64,000 nt of DNA from Arthrobacter sp. MAHUQ-56 (GCF_019710585.1 NZ_JAIFZQ010000018.1:62001-126000), one strand, 5' to 3'; positions 29,742-39,329 are shown, counted from the first letter of the stretch. Notes: generated by a model not told the origin, from the letters alone. A program made the numbers and translations.

Positions 29742-30457
29742 AGCCTCCAGTCCGCCGGCGCCGCCTGCTGCTGTGGTCGCTGCTGCCGGTACTCCTGGTC
29801 CTGTGCGCGGCGGCCAAGCTCCTCAGCACGGGTATCCTGGCCGACCGTGCGGCGCATGCCTTTGCTGCCGGGGACGCGGCCGCCGTCGGTTCCGCGGCGG
29901 CGGGGCTCGGCGTCGTCAACGTCCTCGAACCGTACAAGGCGCCGTTCGCCGCGGGGGACGCCGCTGTCCTCGCGGGGGATTTCGGCACCGCCCGCGCGGG
30001 ATTCGAGCAGGCGCTCGCCGGCGCTCCCCGGGGTTCCGGGGACGAATGCCTGGTCCGGGTCAACCTGGTCCTGGTGATTGAACGCCTCGGCGACGACAAG
30101 CTCCGGGCGGAGGATCCGGCGTCGGCCGCTGCCCTCTTCCGGGAAGCGCTGGATGTCGCCGGGCAGTCCCCGGAGGGCTGCTTTGCCCCCGGCGCACCTG
30201 CCGGGGCGGGCGGACGCCTTGCGGATGCCAGCCAACGGCTGGCGGGCAAGCTCGACGCCGCCGGGCAGGCAACTGCCCCGAAGCAGGCGCCGCCGGCGGA
30301 ACCGGCGCCCGGCGATCCTTCGAAGGAGGCCAACCAGGGCCAGCTGGAACAGCTCCAGGACAGCGCGCGGCAGGCGGAGCGGCAGCGGAACAGTGGCCGT
30401 GAAAGGGAGGAATACCTGGACAGGGATCCGGCCCCCGCGCCGGAACGCCCATGGTGA
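29738..30457 (+). CDS. Membrane-anchored TPR-like helical protein of the MoxR-vWA operon
   Basis: A 239-aa protein with an N-terminal signal anchor (LLLWSLLPVLLVLCAAAKLL). Ala-rich helical pairs follow, like a degenerate tetratricopeptide repeat (LAGDFGTARAGFEQALAGAP and EDPASAAALFREALDVAG). The end is a charged Gln/Arg-rich tail. The start is the GTG overlapping the vWA stop by four bases. TPR proteins commonly end these operons and may hold the complex together. Confidence 0.72.
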   Translation: MKPPVRRRRLLLWSLLPVLLVLCAAAKLLSTGILADRAAHAFAAGDAAAVGSAAAGLGVVNVLEPYKAPFAAGDAAVLAGDFGTARAGFEQALAGAPRGSGDECLVRVNLVLVIERLGDDKLRAEDPASAAALFREALDVAGQSPEGCFAPGAPAGAGGRLADASQRLAGKLDAAGQATAPKQAPPAEPAPGDPSKEANQGQLEQLQDSARQAERQRNSGREREEYLDRDPAPAPERPW

Positions 30458-30533
30458 GGGCACGCCGGGCGAACAAAATTCTGCGTTGCAGGTAAAACAG
30501 GTCGTAAAACTGTGTCTTAATTCGGCAACCGAG

Positions 30534-30563
30534 TTGGACACCGCCTGCCACTGCCCATAGAGT
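30534..30563 (+). promoter_or_regulatory. Candidate promoter for metF-metE
   Basis: TTGGAC (30534-30539) and TAGAGT (30558-30563) are 18 bases apart. This would place the transcript start near 30570 and give a leader of about 220 nt before metF. Confidence 0.5.
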
Positions 30564-30572
30564 CTTATACAA

Positions 30573-30586
30573 GTTACCGCGGTAAC
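30573..30586. promoter_or_regulatory. Perfect 14-base palindrome at the predicted metF transcript start
   Basis: GTTACCGCGGTAAC is an exact palindrome ten bases downstream of the candidate -10. A dimeric repressor could bind here. The regulator is unknown. Confidence 0.4.
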
Positions 30587-30588
30587 GT

Positions 30589-30639
30589 GTCAGCGATCCT
30601 CCGTTACGGAGGGTGTGGGTGCCCCCATGTGGGCCTGAC
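30589..30639 (+). promoter_or_regulatory. Possible three-way-junction RNA in the metF leader
   Basis: GTCAG (30589-30593) pairs with CTGAC (30635-30639) and encloses two hairpins. These are CCTCCG-TTA-CGGAGG (30598-30612) and GCCC/GGGC (30621-30634). I see no match to SAM, SAH or cobalamin riboswitch consensus. A further hairpin lies at 30734-30758, about 20 bases before the ribosome binding site. Confidence 0.35.
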
Positions 30640-30788
30640 ATTTGCTCACGGAAAACTTCGTTCCAGGCGTAACAGTCGCGGCTGCGTCCTGTGGAGTTCT
30701 TCCGTGTTCCCCAAACTCAAATTCATTGCCGGACTGCCGCCACTTTCGTGGCAGGCAGCACCCCAATGGCCCAAAGCCAAGGACGCAA

Positions 30789-31748
30789 ATGTCACCACCA
30801 AGCCTTATTGAGACACATCCAAATCTTTCCGACGCCGCCCCCGTGGCGCTGTCCTACGAGTTGTTCCCACCCCGTTCCCCGGCTGCGGCCGAGACACTGT
30901 GGACCACCATCCGTGAACTCGAGACCACCGAGCCGGACTATGTCTCCATCACCTACGGCGCCAGCGGGTCCAACCGGGACACCGCCGTCGAACTCATCAA
31001 CCGGCTCCTGCTCGAAACCACGCTCCGGCCATTGGCCCACCTGACCTGTGTCGGCAACACGCCGCAGGAACTGGCGGGGATCATCGGCCAGCTGCTGGAC
31101 ACCGGGGTGCGCGGCATCCTTGCCCTCCGCGGCGACCTGCCGAAGGACGGCCAGGTCACCGACGGCTCGCTCCGCTATGCCCAGGACCTCATCGAGCTCA
31201 TCCGCCGGGTTGAGCAGCGGCGTTCGGCACTGCTGTGTGCGGGAAAAATCGCCGTCGGCGTCGCGGCTTACCCTGCGCGGCATCCCGAATCGCCGAGCGA
31301 GGAGCACGACGTCGAGGTGCTGCTGGCCAAGCAGCGTTCCGGCGCCGACTTCGCCATCACGCAGGTGTTCTTCCACGCGGACCAGTACGCCGACCTCCTC
31401 ACCAGGGCACGACGGGCCGGGGTCACCATCCCCATTATTCCCGGCGTGATGCCCCTGACCAGCCTCCGCCGGCTCAACCGCCTGGGTGAGCTGACCGGTG
31501 TGGAGCCCGCGCCGGAACTGATGGCCAAACTGGCTGCCGCCGACTCCGACCTGGAACGCCTGCACATCGGCGTCAACGCCACCGTCGACCTTTCGAACGC
31601 GGCCCTGGACGCCGGCGCACCCGGCATCCACATCTACACCTTCAATGAGCACCAGAGCGCGCTGGAGGTGCTGGACAAGCTCGCCCTCCCGCGGCACCAC
31701 CGGTCCAGCGCCCGCCGGGACATCGCGTCCCCCCAGCTGGCCAGCTAA
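30789..31748 (+). CDS. metF: 5,10-methylenetetrahydrofolate reductase
   Basis: Flavoenzyme that makes 5-methyltetrahydrofolate for methionine synthesis. Family motifs are YELFPPRS, YVSITYGASGSNRDTA, ILALRGDLPKDG and GADFAITQVFFHADQY. The start is the ATG at 30789 after AAGGA, giving 319 aa. The frame stays open to 30642, but that stretch lies in the structured leader. metE follows after 75 bases, placing both steps of B12-independent methionine formation in one unit. Confidence 0.95.
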   Translation: MSPPSLIETHPNLSDAAPVALSYELFPPRSPAAAETLWTTIRELETTEPDYVSITYGASGSNRDTAVELINRLLLETTLRPLAHLTCVGNTPQELAGIIGQLLDTGVRGILALRGDLPKDGQVTDGSLRYAQDLIELIRRVEQRRSALLCAGKIAVGVAAYPARHPESPSEEHDVEVLLAKQRSGADFAITQVFFHADQYADLLTRARRAGVTIPIIPGVMPLTSLRRLNRLGELTGVEPAPELMAKLAAADSDLERLHIGVNATVDLSNAALDAGAPGIHIYTFNEHQSALEVLDKLALPRHHRSSARRDIASPQLAS

Positions 31749-31823
31749 GCACTGTCCCGCCAGCTGCCCGTACTCATCACGCCAGCCCGACGTCAGGGCT
31801 GCCCAAAAACCTAGGAATCTTCC

Positions 31824-34166
31824 ATGCCTGAACTGACTGCACCCAAAAACACCCCGTTCCCGTCCGCCTCACTCCTCGGCTACCCCCGCATCGGCCGCCG
31901 CCGCGAACTCAAGAAGGCCGTCGAGGCCTATTGGGCCGGCAGGATCGACGCTGCCGAACTCGATGCCGCCGCCAAGGACATCCAGCTGGCCACCGCCAGG
32001 CGCCTGCAGGAACTCGGCCTGACCGAAGCGGCCGCCGTGCCCGGCACGTTTTCCTACTATGACCAGGTCCTGGACACCACAGCCCACCTGGGCGCCGTAC
32101 CGGCCCGGTTCGGAAAGCTCCTCAACGCTGACGGACAGCTGGACATCGACGGCTACTTCACCCTGGCCCGCGGCACCAACGAACAGCAGCCGCTGGAAAT
32201 GACCAAGTGGTTCGACACCAACTACCACTACCTCGTCCCGGAGATCGGCCCGGAGACGGAATTCTCCCTGGCCTCCACCACCAAGGTCGACGAGTTCACC
32301 TTCGCCCTGGAAAACGGCATCGAGACCCGCCCCTACATCGTCGGCCCGGTCACCTACCTGCTGCTGTCCAAGGCTTCCGACGACGCCCCGGCCGGTTTCG
32401 CGCCGCTGTCCCGCCTCGAGGACATCCTGCCCGTCTACGTCCAGCTCCTCGAAAAGCTCGCCGCCGCCGGCGCCGGCTGGGTCCAGCTCGATGAGCCGGC
32501 CCTGGTTGTTGACCAGGACACCCCGGCAACGGACATCGAGGCCGCCGTTGCCCGGGCCTACGAGGTCCTGGCCGGTGCGGCCAACCGCCCGCAGATCCTC
32601 GTCTCCACGCCGTACGGGTCCCTCGACGCGCAGCTGGGCACCCTCGCCGCCACCAATATCGACGCCCTGCACATCGACGTCTTCAAGGGCGCCGTTCCCT
32701 CCGCTGCAGCACTGGCGGGGCTGGGCAACAAGACCCTCGTCGCCGGCGTCGTGGACGGCCACAACATCTGGCGCAATGACCTTGCAGCCTCCGCCGCCAA
32801 ACTGGACCACCTGAAAGCTGCGGCCGGCAACCTCGCCGTCTCCACCTCCACCTCAACCCAGCACGTGCCGCACGACGTCGCCGAGGAGACCCAGCTGCCC
32901 GGGCAGCTCCGCAGCTGGCTGGCGTTCTCGGACCAGAAGGCCGTTGAGGTCAGGACCCTGGCGTCCTACCTGGCGGACCCTGCCTCCGCTAAGGCTGCCA
33001 TCGACGAGGCAACCGCCGTGATCGCTTCCCGTGCCACGGCCGACGGCGTGCGCCGGGCCGACGTGCGCGCCCGCACCGAAGCCCTGACCGCCGCCGACTT
33101 CACCCGCTCCGAGTACGCGGTCCGTGAAGCCGCGCAGGAGGAAGCACTGCACCTGCCGCCGCTGCCCACCACCACCATCGGCTCCTTCCCGCAGACCTCT
33201 GGGATCCGCTCCGCCCGTGCCCGCAACACGAAGGGCGAGCTCAGCGACGAACAGTACGAGCAGCTCATGAAGGACGAGATCAAGCGCGTCGTGGACCTGC
33301 AGGAGGAGCTGGGCTACGACGTCCTGGTACACGGCGAGCCCGAGCGCAACGACATGGTCCAGTACTTCGCCGAGAACCTGGAAGGCTTCGACGTCACCGT
33401 CCACGGCTGGGTGCAGTCCTACGGCTCCCGCTGCACGCGTCCGTCCATCCTCTGGGGTGACGTGACCCGCAGCGCCCCCATCACGGTCAAGTGGGCCGAA
33501 TACGCACAGTCGCTGACCGCCAAGCCGATGAAGGGCATGCTCACCGGTCCGGTCACCATCCTTGCCTGGTCCTTCGTCCGCGACGACCAGCCGCTGCGCG
33601 AGACCGCGAACCAGGTTGGCCTGGCCCTGCGTGACGAGATCGCCGACCTCGAAGCCGCCGGCATCAGGATCATCCAGGTGGACGAGCCCGCCCTGCGTGA
33701 ACTGCTCCCGCTGCGCAAGGCAGACCACGCCGATTACCTGAAGTGGTCCGTGGACTCCTTCCGCCTGGCCACCGCCGGAGCCGCCGACGCCACCCAGATC
33801 CACACGCACCTCTGCTACTCGGAGTTCGGCGTGATCATCGACGCGATCGACGGCCTGGACGCCGACGTGACCTCGATCGAAGCGGCCCGGTCCCGCATGG
33901 AGGTCGTCCACGACCTCGAGTCCCACGGCTTCGGCCGCGGCGTCGGTCCGGGTGTCTACGACATCCACTCACCGCGTGTGCCCGGCGAAGCCGAGGTCAC
34001 GGAACTGCTCGCCACCGCGGTGAAGCACGTTCCGTCCCGCCAGCTCTGGGTCAACCCGGACTGCGGCCTGAAGACCCGCGGCTACGCCGAGACGGAAGAG
34101 TCCCTGCGCAACCTGGTCAAGGCGACCGAGGCAGTCCGCGCGGGCCTGCTGGAAGCAGCGAAGTAA
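31824..34166 (+). CDS. metE: Cobalamin-independent methionine synthase
   Basis: Transfers the methyl group from 5-methyltetrahydrofolate(Glu)n to homocysteine. The 780-aa protein has the duplicated barrel fold. The C-terminal half shows TTTIGSFPQTSGIR, HTHLCYSEFG (zinc His and Cys) and VNPDCGLKTRG (second zinc Cys). The N-terminal half starts SLLGYPRIGRRRELKKA. Downstream of metF with a candidate control RNA in front of both genes. A strong hairpin follows. Confidence 0.97.
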   Translation: MPELTAPKNTPFPSASLLGYPRIGRRRELKKAVEAYWAGRIDAAELDAAAKDIQLATARRLQELGLTEAAAVPGTFSYYDQVLDTTAHLGAVPARFGKLLNADGQLDIDGYFTLARGTNEQQPLEMTKWFDTNYHYLVPEIGPETEFSLASTTKVDEFTFALENGIETRPYIVGPVTYLLLSKASDDAPAGFAPLSRLEDILPVYVQLLEKLAAAGAGWVQLDEPALVVDQDTPATDIEAAVARAYEVLAGAANRPQILVSTPYGSLDAQLGTLAATNIDALHIDVFKGAVPSAAALAGLGNKTLVAGVVDGHNIWRNDLAASAAKLDHLKAAAGNLAVSTSTSTQHVPHDVAEETQLPGQLRSWLAFSDQKAVEVRTLASYLADPASAKAAIDEATAVIASRATADGVRRADVRARTEALTAADFTRSEYAVREAAQEEALHLPPLPTTTIGSFPQTSGIRSARARNTKGELSDEQYEQLMKDEIKRVVDLQEELGYDVLVHGEPERNDMVQYFAENLEGFDVTVHGWVQSYGSRCTRPSILWGDVTRSAPITVKWAEYAQSLTAKPMKGMLTGPVTILAWSFVRDDQPLRETANQVGLALRDEIADLEAAGIRIIQVDEPALRELLPLRKADHADYLKWSVDSFRLATAGAADATQIHTHLCYSEFGVIIDAIDGLDADVTSIEAARSRMEVVHDLESHGFGRGVGPGVYDIHSPRVPGEAEVTELLATAVKHVPSRQLWVNPDCGLKTRGYAETEESLRNLVKATEAVRAGLLEAAK

Positions 34167-34184
34167 GCAGGCAGAGAAACGAAG

Positions 34185-34214
34185 GCCGGCTGGTCACCTC
34201 GGTGACCAGCCGGC
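34185..34214. terminator. Hairpin terminator after metE, shared with the convergent gene
   Basis: GCCGGCTGGTCACC and GGTGACCAGCCGGC form a perfect 14-base-pair stem between metE and the stop of the minus-strand DUF2004-like gene. Confidence 0.75.
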
Positions 34215-34235
34215 GTCGTGCTTTAAAAGGCGGGT

Positions 34236-34742
34236 TCAGGACTCCCAGACGATCTCGTCGTCCACCACGCCGTCTTCATCCGCCGAAGCCACCAGCACCT
34301 CGTCCGTAAAGTGCTCGCCCAGGGTGAAGTCCATGACGAAGTAGCGCTCCGGCTGGCCAGGGTAGATGCCCACGTGGCCCAGCTTCAGCGCCTTCAGGAA
34401 GACCTCGTTGGTGAGCTGGCTGCGGTCCTGGACACCGAAGACCTTCTGCAGGTGCTCGTCCTTGAGGGCATTGCAGTGGAAGTGCAGGTACTCCTGGGGG
34501 CTGGTGCCTTCCTGTTCCAGTTCCTCGGCGATCATGTCGCGCACCTCGTCCACTAGTTCGGGCAGGAACCGCAGCCGGTAGTCCACTTTGCGGAGTGCGG
34601 CTTCATCGAAGTGGTCGTGGGCGGTGATGTTCAGGTCGAGTTCCAGCGGGTGGCCGCGCAGCTCGTGCTTGGCGGCGATGAAGTGATCCCGGCCGTGGTT
34701 GAGCTCGATCTCTCCAAAGTGCTGGCTCGCTACCTTGTTCAT
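34236..34742 (-). CDS. DUF2004-like protein
   Basis: A 168-aa soluble protein starting MNKVASQHFGEIELNHGRD. The FGxIxLN opening and the C-terminal FVMDFTLGEHFTDEVLVASA block resemble DUF2004 proteins. It is acidic and has no membrane segment. Start ATG at 34742. The family has no established function. It lies between metE (convergent) and the LysR gene (same strand, 45 bases upstream). Confidence 0.7.
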   Translation of the reverse strand: MNKVASQHFGEIELNHGRDHFIAAKHELRGHPLELDLNITAHDHFDEAALRKVDYRLRFLPELVDEVRDMIAEELEQEGTSPQEYLHFHCNALKDEHLQKVFGVQDRSQLTNEVFLKALKLGHVGIYPGQPERYFVMDFTLGEHFTDEVLVASADEDGVVDDEIVWES

Positions 34743-34787
34743 AGTCTCAACATAGACCCGAAGTGCAGACCATTCCAGCGTTCCGGC

Positions 34788-35705
34788 CTAATTCACCGCC
34801 GTGCGCATCCCGGCGAGTGTTTCTGCCAGCAGATCCACGAACAGCTGTACCCTGGCCGTCTTCCTGTCGTTGATCAGCAGGGCAAAGACGTTGCGTGCCA
34901 ACCGGATTTCCGGCACGTCCAGCACCACGATTCCCTGCGGTTTGTTCCGCAGTGCCAGTTCCGGGACAAGGGCGGCACCCAGGCCCGCGGCGGCCATCTC
35001 CAGGCTCGCGTGGAAATCGTCGCTGTGCGCCACCACCCGCGGATGCAGGTTGCAGCCGGCGAAGAGCCGTTCGATGACCATCGCGTCGCTGGTGCCGGGG
35101 TGGTGCATGATCCACGGCATCTCCGAGAGGTGGTCCGCGGCCACCTTCGCATCGGCGCGGAAGCCCCAGCCCGCGGGCAGCACCACCCGGAAGTCGTCGT
35201 CGCCGATCCATTGCCGGTTGATGGTGTTGGGCCAGGCGAACCCGGTCTGTCCCACCTGGAACACGACGGCCAGGTCCAGGTCACCGCCCGTGCGCAGGCC
35301 CTGGATGGTCTGGCCGGGCTCGGCCACGGACACCCGCAGGTCGATGCCCAGGTTCTTCCACGCGGGGTTCTTCAAAATGCGGGGCAGGACGTAGGTGGCC
35401 AGGCTGGGAAAGATCCCCAGCCGCAGTTCCTGGCTTTCGGTGTCCTTCGCCCTGGACGCGGCGGCCATCAGCGCCTCGATGTCCGTGAGCACTTTGGCGG
35501 CATGGCGGGTCATGACGACGGCGGCTTCCGTGGGGACCACGCTGCGCGCCGAACGCTGGAAGAGGGTTACGCCCGTCTCCCGTTCCAGCGCCGTCATCTG
35601 TTGGGAAACAGCGGAGGCCGTATAACCAAGCGTCGCGGCCGCCGCCGCGAACGTTCCCAGCCGTGTCACTTCCAGCAGGGTTTTCAGATGCACCGGATTC
35701 ACCAC
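34788..35705 (-). CDS. LysR family transcriptional regulator
   Basis: Typical LTTR of about 305 aa. The N-terminal HTH is HLKTLLEVTRLGTFAAAAATLGYTASAVSQQ, and an effector-binding domain follows. I prefer the GTG at 35705 (VVNPVHLKTL) with GGCGGAG upstream. The frame also allows the ATG at 35747, adding 14 residues. It is divergent from the lipid-modification operon beginning at 35831 and is the obvious candidate to control it, though no operator is proven. Confidence 0.88.
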   Translation of the reverse strand: MVNPVHLKTLLEVTRLGTFAAAAATLGYTASAVSQQMTALERETGVTLFQRSARSVVPTEAAVVMTRHAAKVLTDIEALMAAASRAKDTESQELRLGIFPSLATYVLPRILKNPAWKNLGIDLRVSVAEPGQTIQGLRTGGDLDLAVVFQVGQTGFAWPNTINRQWIGDDDFRVVLPAGWGFRADAKVAADHLSEMPWIMHHPGTSDAMVIERLFAGCNLHPRVVAHSDDFHASLEMAAAGLGAALVPELALRNKPQGIVVLDVPEIRLARNVFALLINDRKTARVQLFVDLLAETLAGMRTAVN

Positions 35706-35830
35706 CAGCCCACAGTACTCCGCCGCCTTCCGGCGAAGAAGCTGCAACCCGCACCCATCCGGTGGCCACCGTGTGCCGAATTGCCCTCTGTATAACCATC
35801 ACTGGCAAATGTTCAGCAGAGGAGCATCAG

Positions 35831-37231
35831 TTGTCATCCAATCCAGCAGCAAGTGCAGGAGGACGCCGGCGCATCGCCGTGATCGGCAGCGGCGTGGCAG
35901 GACTAACGGCGGCCTACGTGCTCAACCGGGAGGACGACGTCACCCTTTTCGAAGCCGATTCCCGGCTGGGCGGCCATGCCCACACGCACGACATGCCGCA
36001 GCCTGACGGGACTGTCCTCGGCGTCGACACCGGGTTTATCGTGCACAACGAGCGCACGTACCCCACCCTGCTGCGGCTGTTTGCCGAGCTCGGCGTGGAG
36101 ACCCAGGACTCCGAGATGAGCATGTCCATCCGCTGCGACGGCTGCGGGCTGGAGTACGCCGGTGCACGAGGGGGCGCCCGCGGGATCATCGCCCGGCCGT
36201 CCAGCCTGCTGCGTGGCCGCTACCTGCTGATGCTGCTGGAAGTCACCCGTTTCTACCGCAAGGCGCGCGAACTGCTCAAGGCGGCGCCGCCGTCGGCCAT
36301 CAGCACTGAGGTGGAGGTCCCGGAACTGACGCTTGGCGAGTTTCTGGAACGGGAAAAATTCAGCCCGTACTTCATCTCCCACTTCATGACCCCCGTGGTG
36401 AGTGCGGTCTGGTCCTGCGATCCCACCACCGCCCTGGCCTATCCGGCCCGGTACCTTTTCACGTTCCTCGGCCACCACGGCCTGCTGGGTATCAAGGGCT
36501 CTCCCCAGTGGCGAACAGTCACCGGCGGCTCGGCCCGGTACGTGGAGAAGCTCGCCGCAACGCTGAACGACGTCCGGCTCAACGCTTCCGTTACCGCCAT
36601 CCGGCGGCTTCCCGAAGGAGTGGAGCTGGCAACCGCGGACGGGCTGGAACACTTTGACGCCGTCGTGATTGCCACCCATCCCGCCCAGGCACTCGGGTTC
36701 CTGGCCGACGCGACGCCCGGAGAGAAGGAAGCGCTCGGCGGGATGCCGTACTCGGTGAACCACACGGTGTTCCACCAGGACCCGGCTGTCCTGCCCGCAG
36801 CGGACAACGCCAAGGCCTCGTGGAACTACCGGCTGCCATCCTGCGACGCCCGCCCGGACAAGGTCCTGGTCAGCTACGACCTGACCCGGCTGCAACGGCT
36901 GGTGCCCGGCGACGGCCGGCGCTATTTGGTGAGCCTGGGGGAGTCGGAGCTGATCTCCGATGACGCTGTCCTCGAACGAATGGTGTACGAGCACCCGCAG
37001 TACACCCCGGAATCACTGAAGGCCCAGCAGGCCATCACCGCCCTCAGCGACGGCCGGATCGCGTACGCGGGGGCCTACCTGGGCTGGGGTTTCCATGAGG
37101 ACGGCGCGCTCTCCGGTGTCCGGGCGGCCGAAAAGCTTGGACGCACCTGGCCGGCCGCCAGGCCGCAAGACCCGCAGCACAGCTCCGGCGACGGCGAACG
37201 GGAACTGTTGTCCGCAGGGGAGGCTGCATGA
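35831..37231 (+). CDS. FAD-dependent amine oxidase-like oxidoreductase of a lipid-modification operon
   Basis: A 466-aa flavoprotein with the dinucleotide-binding motif IAVIGSGVAGLTAAYVLN at the N-terminus and the C-terminal YAGAYLGWGFHEDG. Such proteins occur beside DUF1365 and Cfa-like genes. In Rhodobacter a related flavoprotein (UfaD) introduces a double bond into methylated fatty acids. The same chemistry here is inference. The start is the TTG at 35831 with AGAGGAG eight bases upstream. A TATAAC -10-like hexamer at 35791-35796 may be its promoter. Its stop overlaps the next start (ATGA). Confidence 0.87.
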   Translation: MSSNPAASAGGRRRIAVIGSGVAGLTAAYVLNREDDVTLFEADSRLGGHAHTHDMPQPDGTVLGVDTGFIVHNERTYPTLLRLFAELGVETQDSEMSMSIRCDGCGLEYAGARGGARGIIARPSSLLRGRYLLMLLEVTRFYRKARELLKAAPPSAISTEVEVPELTLGEFLEREKFSPYFISHFMTPVVSAVWSCDPTTALAYPARYLFTFLGHHGLLGIKGSPQWRTVTGGSARYVEKLAATLNDVRLNASVTAIRRLPEGVELATADGLEHFDAVVIATHPAQALGFLADATPGEKEALGGMPYSVNHTVFHQDPAVLPAADNAKASWNYRLPSCDARPDKVLVSYDLTRLQRLVPGDGRRYLVSLGESELISDDAVLERMVYEHPQYTPESLKAQQAITALSDGRIAYAGAYLGWGFHEDGALSGVRAAEKLGRTWPAARPQDPQHSSGDGERELLSAGEAA

Positions 37232-37977
37232 GCAGCGGGCGCACCATGTCCACCAGTGCAGCCATCTACCGCACCTCGATCGCCCACGTGCGGCACTCCC
37301 CGCTGAAGAACGCCTTCACCTACCGCAGCTACAGCTGGTTTGTCGACGTCGACCGCCTGCCGCGCCTGCCGCTCCCGCTCCGGCCCCTGGCGGTCTTCCG
37401 CGCCGCCGACCATCTCGGCGATCCGGACGCCAGCATCCGGTCCAACGTGGAGCGATACCTGCGAACCCAGGGCATCGAGCCCGACGGCGGTCCCATCCAC
37501 ATGCTGGCCAGCGCACGGGTGTTCGGCTACGTCTTCAACCCGCTGACCCTGTTCTGGTGCTACCGCTCCAGCGGCGAGCTCCAGTGTGTGGTGGCCGAGG
37601 TCCACAACACCTACGGCGAGCGGCACTGCTACCTGCTGCAGACGGACCCCGCGGGGCGCGCCTCCGTTCCGAAAGCGTTCTACGTGTCGCCCTTCAACGA
37701 CGTCGACGGGCACTACCGGATGAAGCTGCCCGCCCCCGGCGAACGGCTCGCCGTCTCGATCGTCCTGGAACGTGTTGGGCACCGGCCGTTCGTCGCCACC
37801 ATGGATGGCACGCGCCGGCCGGCCACGGTCCGCAACATCCTGGCTGCGGCATGCGCCGTGCCGGCCGCGCCACTGCTGGTATCCGCCCTGATCAGGGTGC
37901 AGGGCGTTAAACTCTGGGCACGGCGCCTGCCCGTCGTCGCAAGACCACACCACCCTTCACAGGAGGCAGTTCAATGA
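37228..37977 (+). CDS. DUF1365 family protein
   Basis: A 249-aa protein with the DUF1365 motifs HVRHSPLKNAFTYRSYSWFV, VFGYVFNPLTLFWCY and VSPFNDVDGHYRM. The family has no proven activity but occurs with Cfa-like methyltransferases and amine-oxidase-like flavoproteins. A role in handling modified acyl chains is inferred. ATG at 37228 overlaps the upstream stop, and its own stop overlaps the next gene, so the whole operon is translationally coupled. Confidence 0.92.
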   Translation: MSSGRTMSTSAAIYRTSIAHVRHSPLKNAFTYRSYSWFVDVDRLPRLPLPLRPLAVFRAADHLGDPDASIRSNVERYLRTQGIEPDGGPIHMLASARVFGYVFNPLTLFWCYRSSGELQCVVAEVHNTYGERHCYLLQTDPAGRASVPKAFYVSPFNDVDGHYRMKLPAPGERLAVSIVLERVGHRPFVATMDGTRRPATVRNILAAACAVPAAPLLVSALIRVQGVKLWARRLPVVARPHHPSQEAVQ

Positions 37978-39329
37978 CAATGACGGACGACAACGGAACC
38001 ACGACGGCGGCCGCCTCCGGGAGCGTCCCGTACACAGTGCCGCGCCCTCCCGCGGTCATCGATGCTGCGGTCTGGCCGGGCATCGCAGCGCTTCCGGCCG
38101 GATTCAGGGCCGACGTTGCGGCGCGCATTGCCGCCGGCATCTTCAAGGCCGCGGTCCGCCATCTTCCGCTGGAGGTAAGGTACCCCGACGGCGAGGTCCT
38201 GGGATCCGCGCCCGCCGGCGCGCCCGTTATGACCATCCACCGGCCCGGTGACTTCGCCCGCCGCCTCGGCGACGGGGGCCTGATCGGATTCGGCGAGTCC
38301 TATATGGCAGGCGACTGGGACGCGGACAACCTCACCGCTTTCCTTGAAGTCTTTGCTGCCCGGGCCGGGACCCTGGTCCCGGAGCCGCTGCAGAAACTGC
38401 GCGCCCTGTTCCTGCCGCGCCAGCCACGCAGCGAACGCAATTCCCTGGAGAACACGCGTTCCAACATCTCCAGGCACTACGACCTCTCCAACGAACTGTT
38501 CGCCACGTTCCTCGACCCCACCATGTCGTACTCCAGCGCACTGTTCCCGTCCGCGGAAGGTGCCGTCCGCAACTCCGACCGGGACGGCTTCGCCGCCGCC
38601 CAGCAGGCGAAGATCGACCGCCTGCTGGACAAGGCCGCCGTCGGGCCCGGAACCCGGCTCCTGGAGATCGGCACCGGCTGGGGCGAGCTGGCCCTGCGCG
38701 CCGCCGCCCGCGGCGCCACCGTCTATTCGGTGACGCTGTCCAGCGAACAGCAGGAACTCGCCCGGAAACGGGTCGCCGAGGCCGGGTATACCGACGCCGT
38801 CACGATCGAGCTCAAGGACTACCGCGCCGTTGAAGGCGAGTACGACGCAGTGGTCTCGGTCGAAATGATCGAAGCCGTGGGCTACCAGTACTGGGCCACC
38901 TATTTCCAGACCATCGAACGGCTCCTGGCGCCGGGCGGCAAGGTGGCCATCCAGGCCATCACCATCGCCCACGACCGCCTCCTGGCCACCCGCACCGGAT
39001 ACACCTGGGTGCACAAGTACATCTTCCCGGGCGGGGTGATCCCCTCGGTGCGGGCCATCGAGGAAGTCACCGAGCAACAGACCGGGCTGCAGGTGCGCGA
39101 ACGGCTGGCCTTCGGGGAGCATTACGCCGAGACCCTGCGGCTGTGGGAGGAGCGCTTCATGGAGAGGCAGGAAGAGGTTTCGGAGCTGGGCTTCGATGCA
39201 GTCTTCCAGCGCATGTGGCTGTTCTACCTCTGCTACTCCAGGGCAGGTTTCGCGTCCGGCTACCTGGATGTCCAGCAGATCGTGCTGGACCGGAAGAGAA
39301 GCGCACCCGGGCGCGGGGCCGCGCTGTGA
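37974..39329 (+). CDS. Cyclopropane-fatty-acyl-phospholipid synthase-like methyltransferase (first of pair)
   Basis: A 451-aa SAM-dependent lipid methyltransferase. Signatures are NISRHYDLSNELFATFLD, LLEIGTGWGELALRAAARG (SAM site), VEMIEAVGYQYW and YIFPGGVIPSVRAI. The YIFPGG element and longer C-terminus match true Cfa/UfaM-type enzymes more than the shorter paralogue downstream. Start at ATG 37974; ATG 37980 is possible. Coupled to both neighbours by four-base overlaps. Confidence 0.93.
   Translation: MTMTDDNGTTTAAASGSVPYTVPRPPAVIDAAVWPGIAALPAGFRADVAARIAAGIFKAAVRHLPLEVRYPDGEVLGSAPAGAPVMTIHRPGDFARRLGDGGLIGFGESYMAGDWDADNLTAFLEVFAARAGTLVPEPLQKLRALFLPRQPRSERNSLENTRSNISRHYDLSNELFATFLDPTMSYSSALFPSAEGAVRNSDRDGFAAAQQAKIDRLLDKAAVGPGTRLLEIGTGWGELALRAAARGATVYSVTLSSEQQELARKRVAEAGYTDAVTIELKDYRAVEGEYDAVVSVEMIEAVGYQYWATYFQTIERLLAPGGKVAIQAITIAHDRLLATRTGYTWVHKYIFPGGVIPSVRAIEEVTEQQTGLQVRERLAFGEHYAETLRLWEERFMERQEEVSELGFDAVFQRMWLFYLCYSRAGFASGYLDVQQIVLDRKRSAPGRGAAL

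Noticed and set aside
30642-30788. N-terminal extension of metF by 49 codons
   Set aside because: The extension lies in the structured leader and lacks family residues. ATG 30789 has a good ribosome binding site and gives the normal length.
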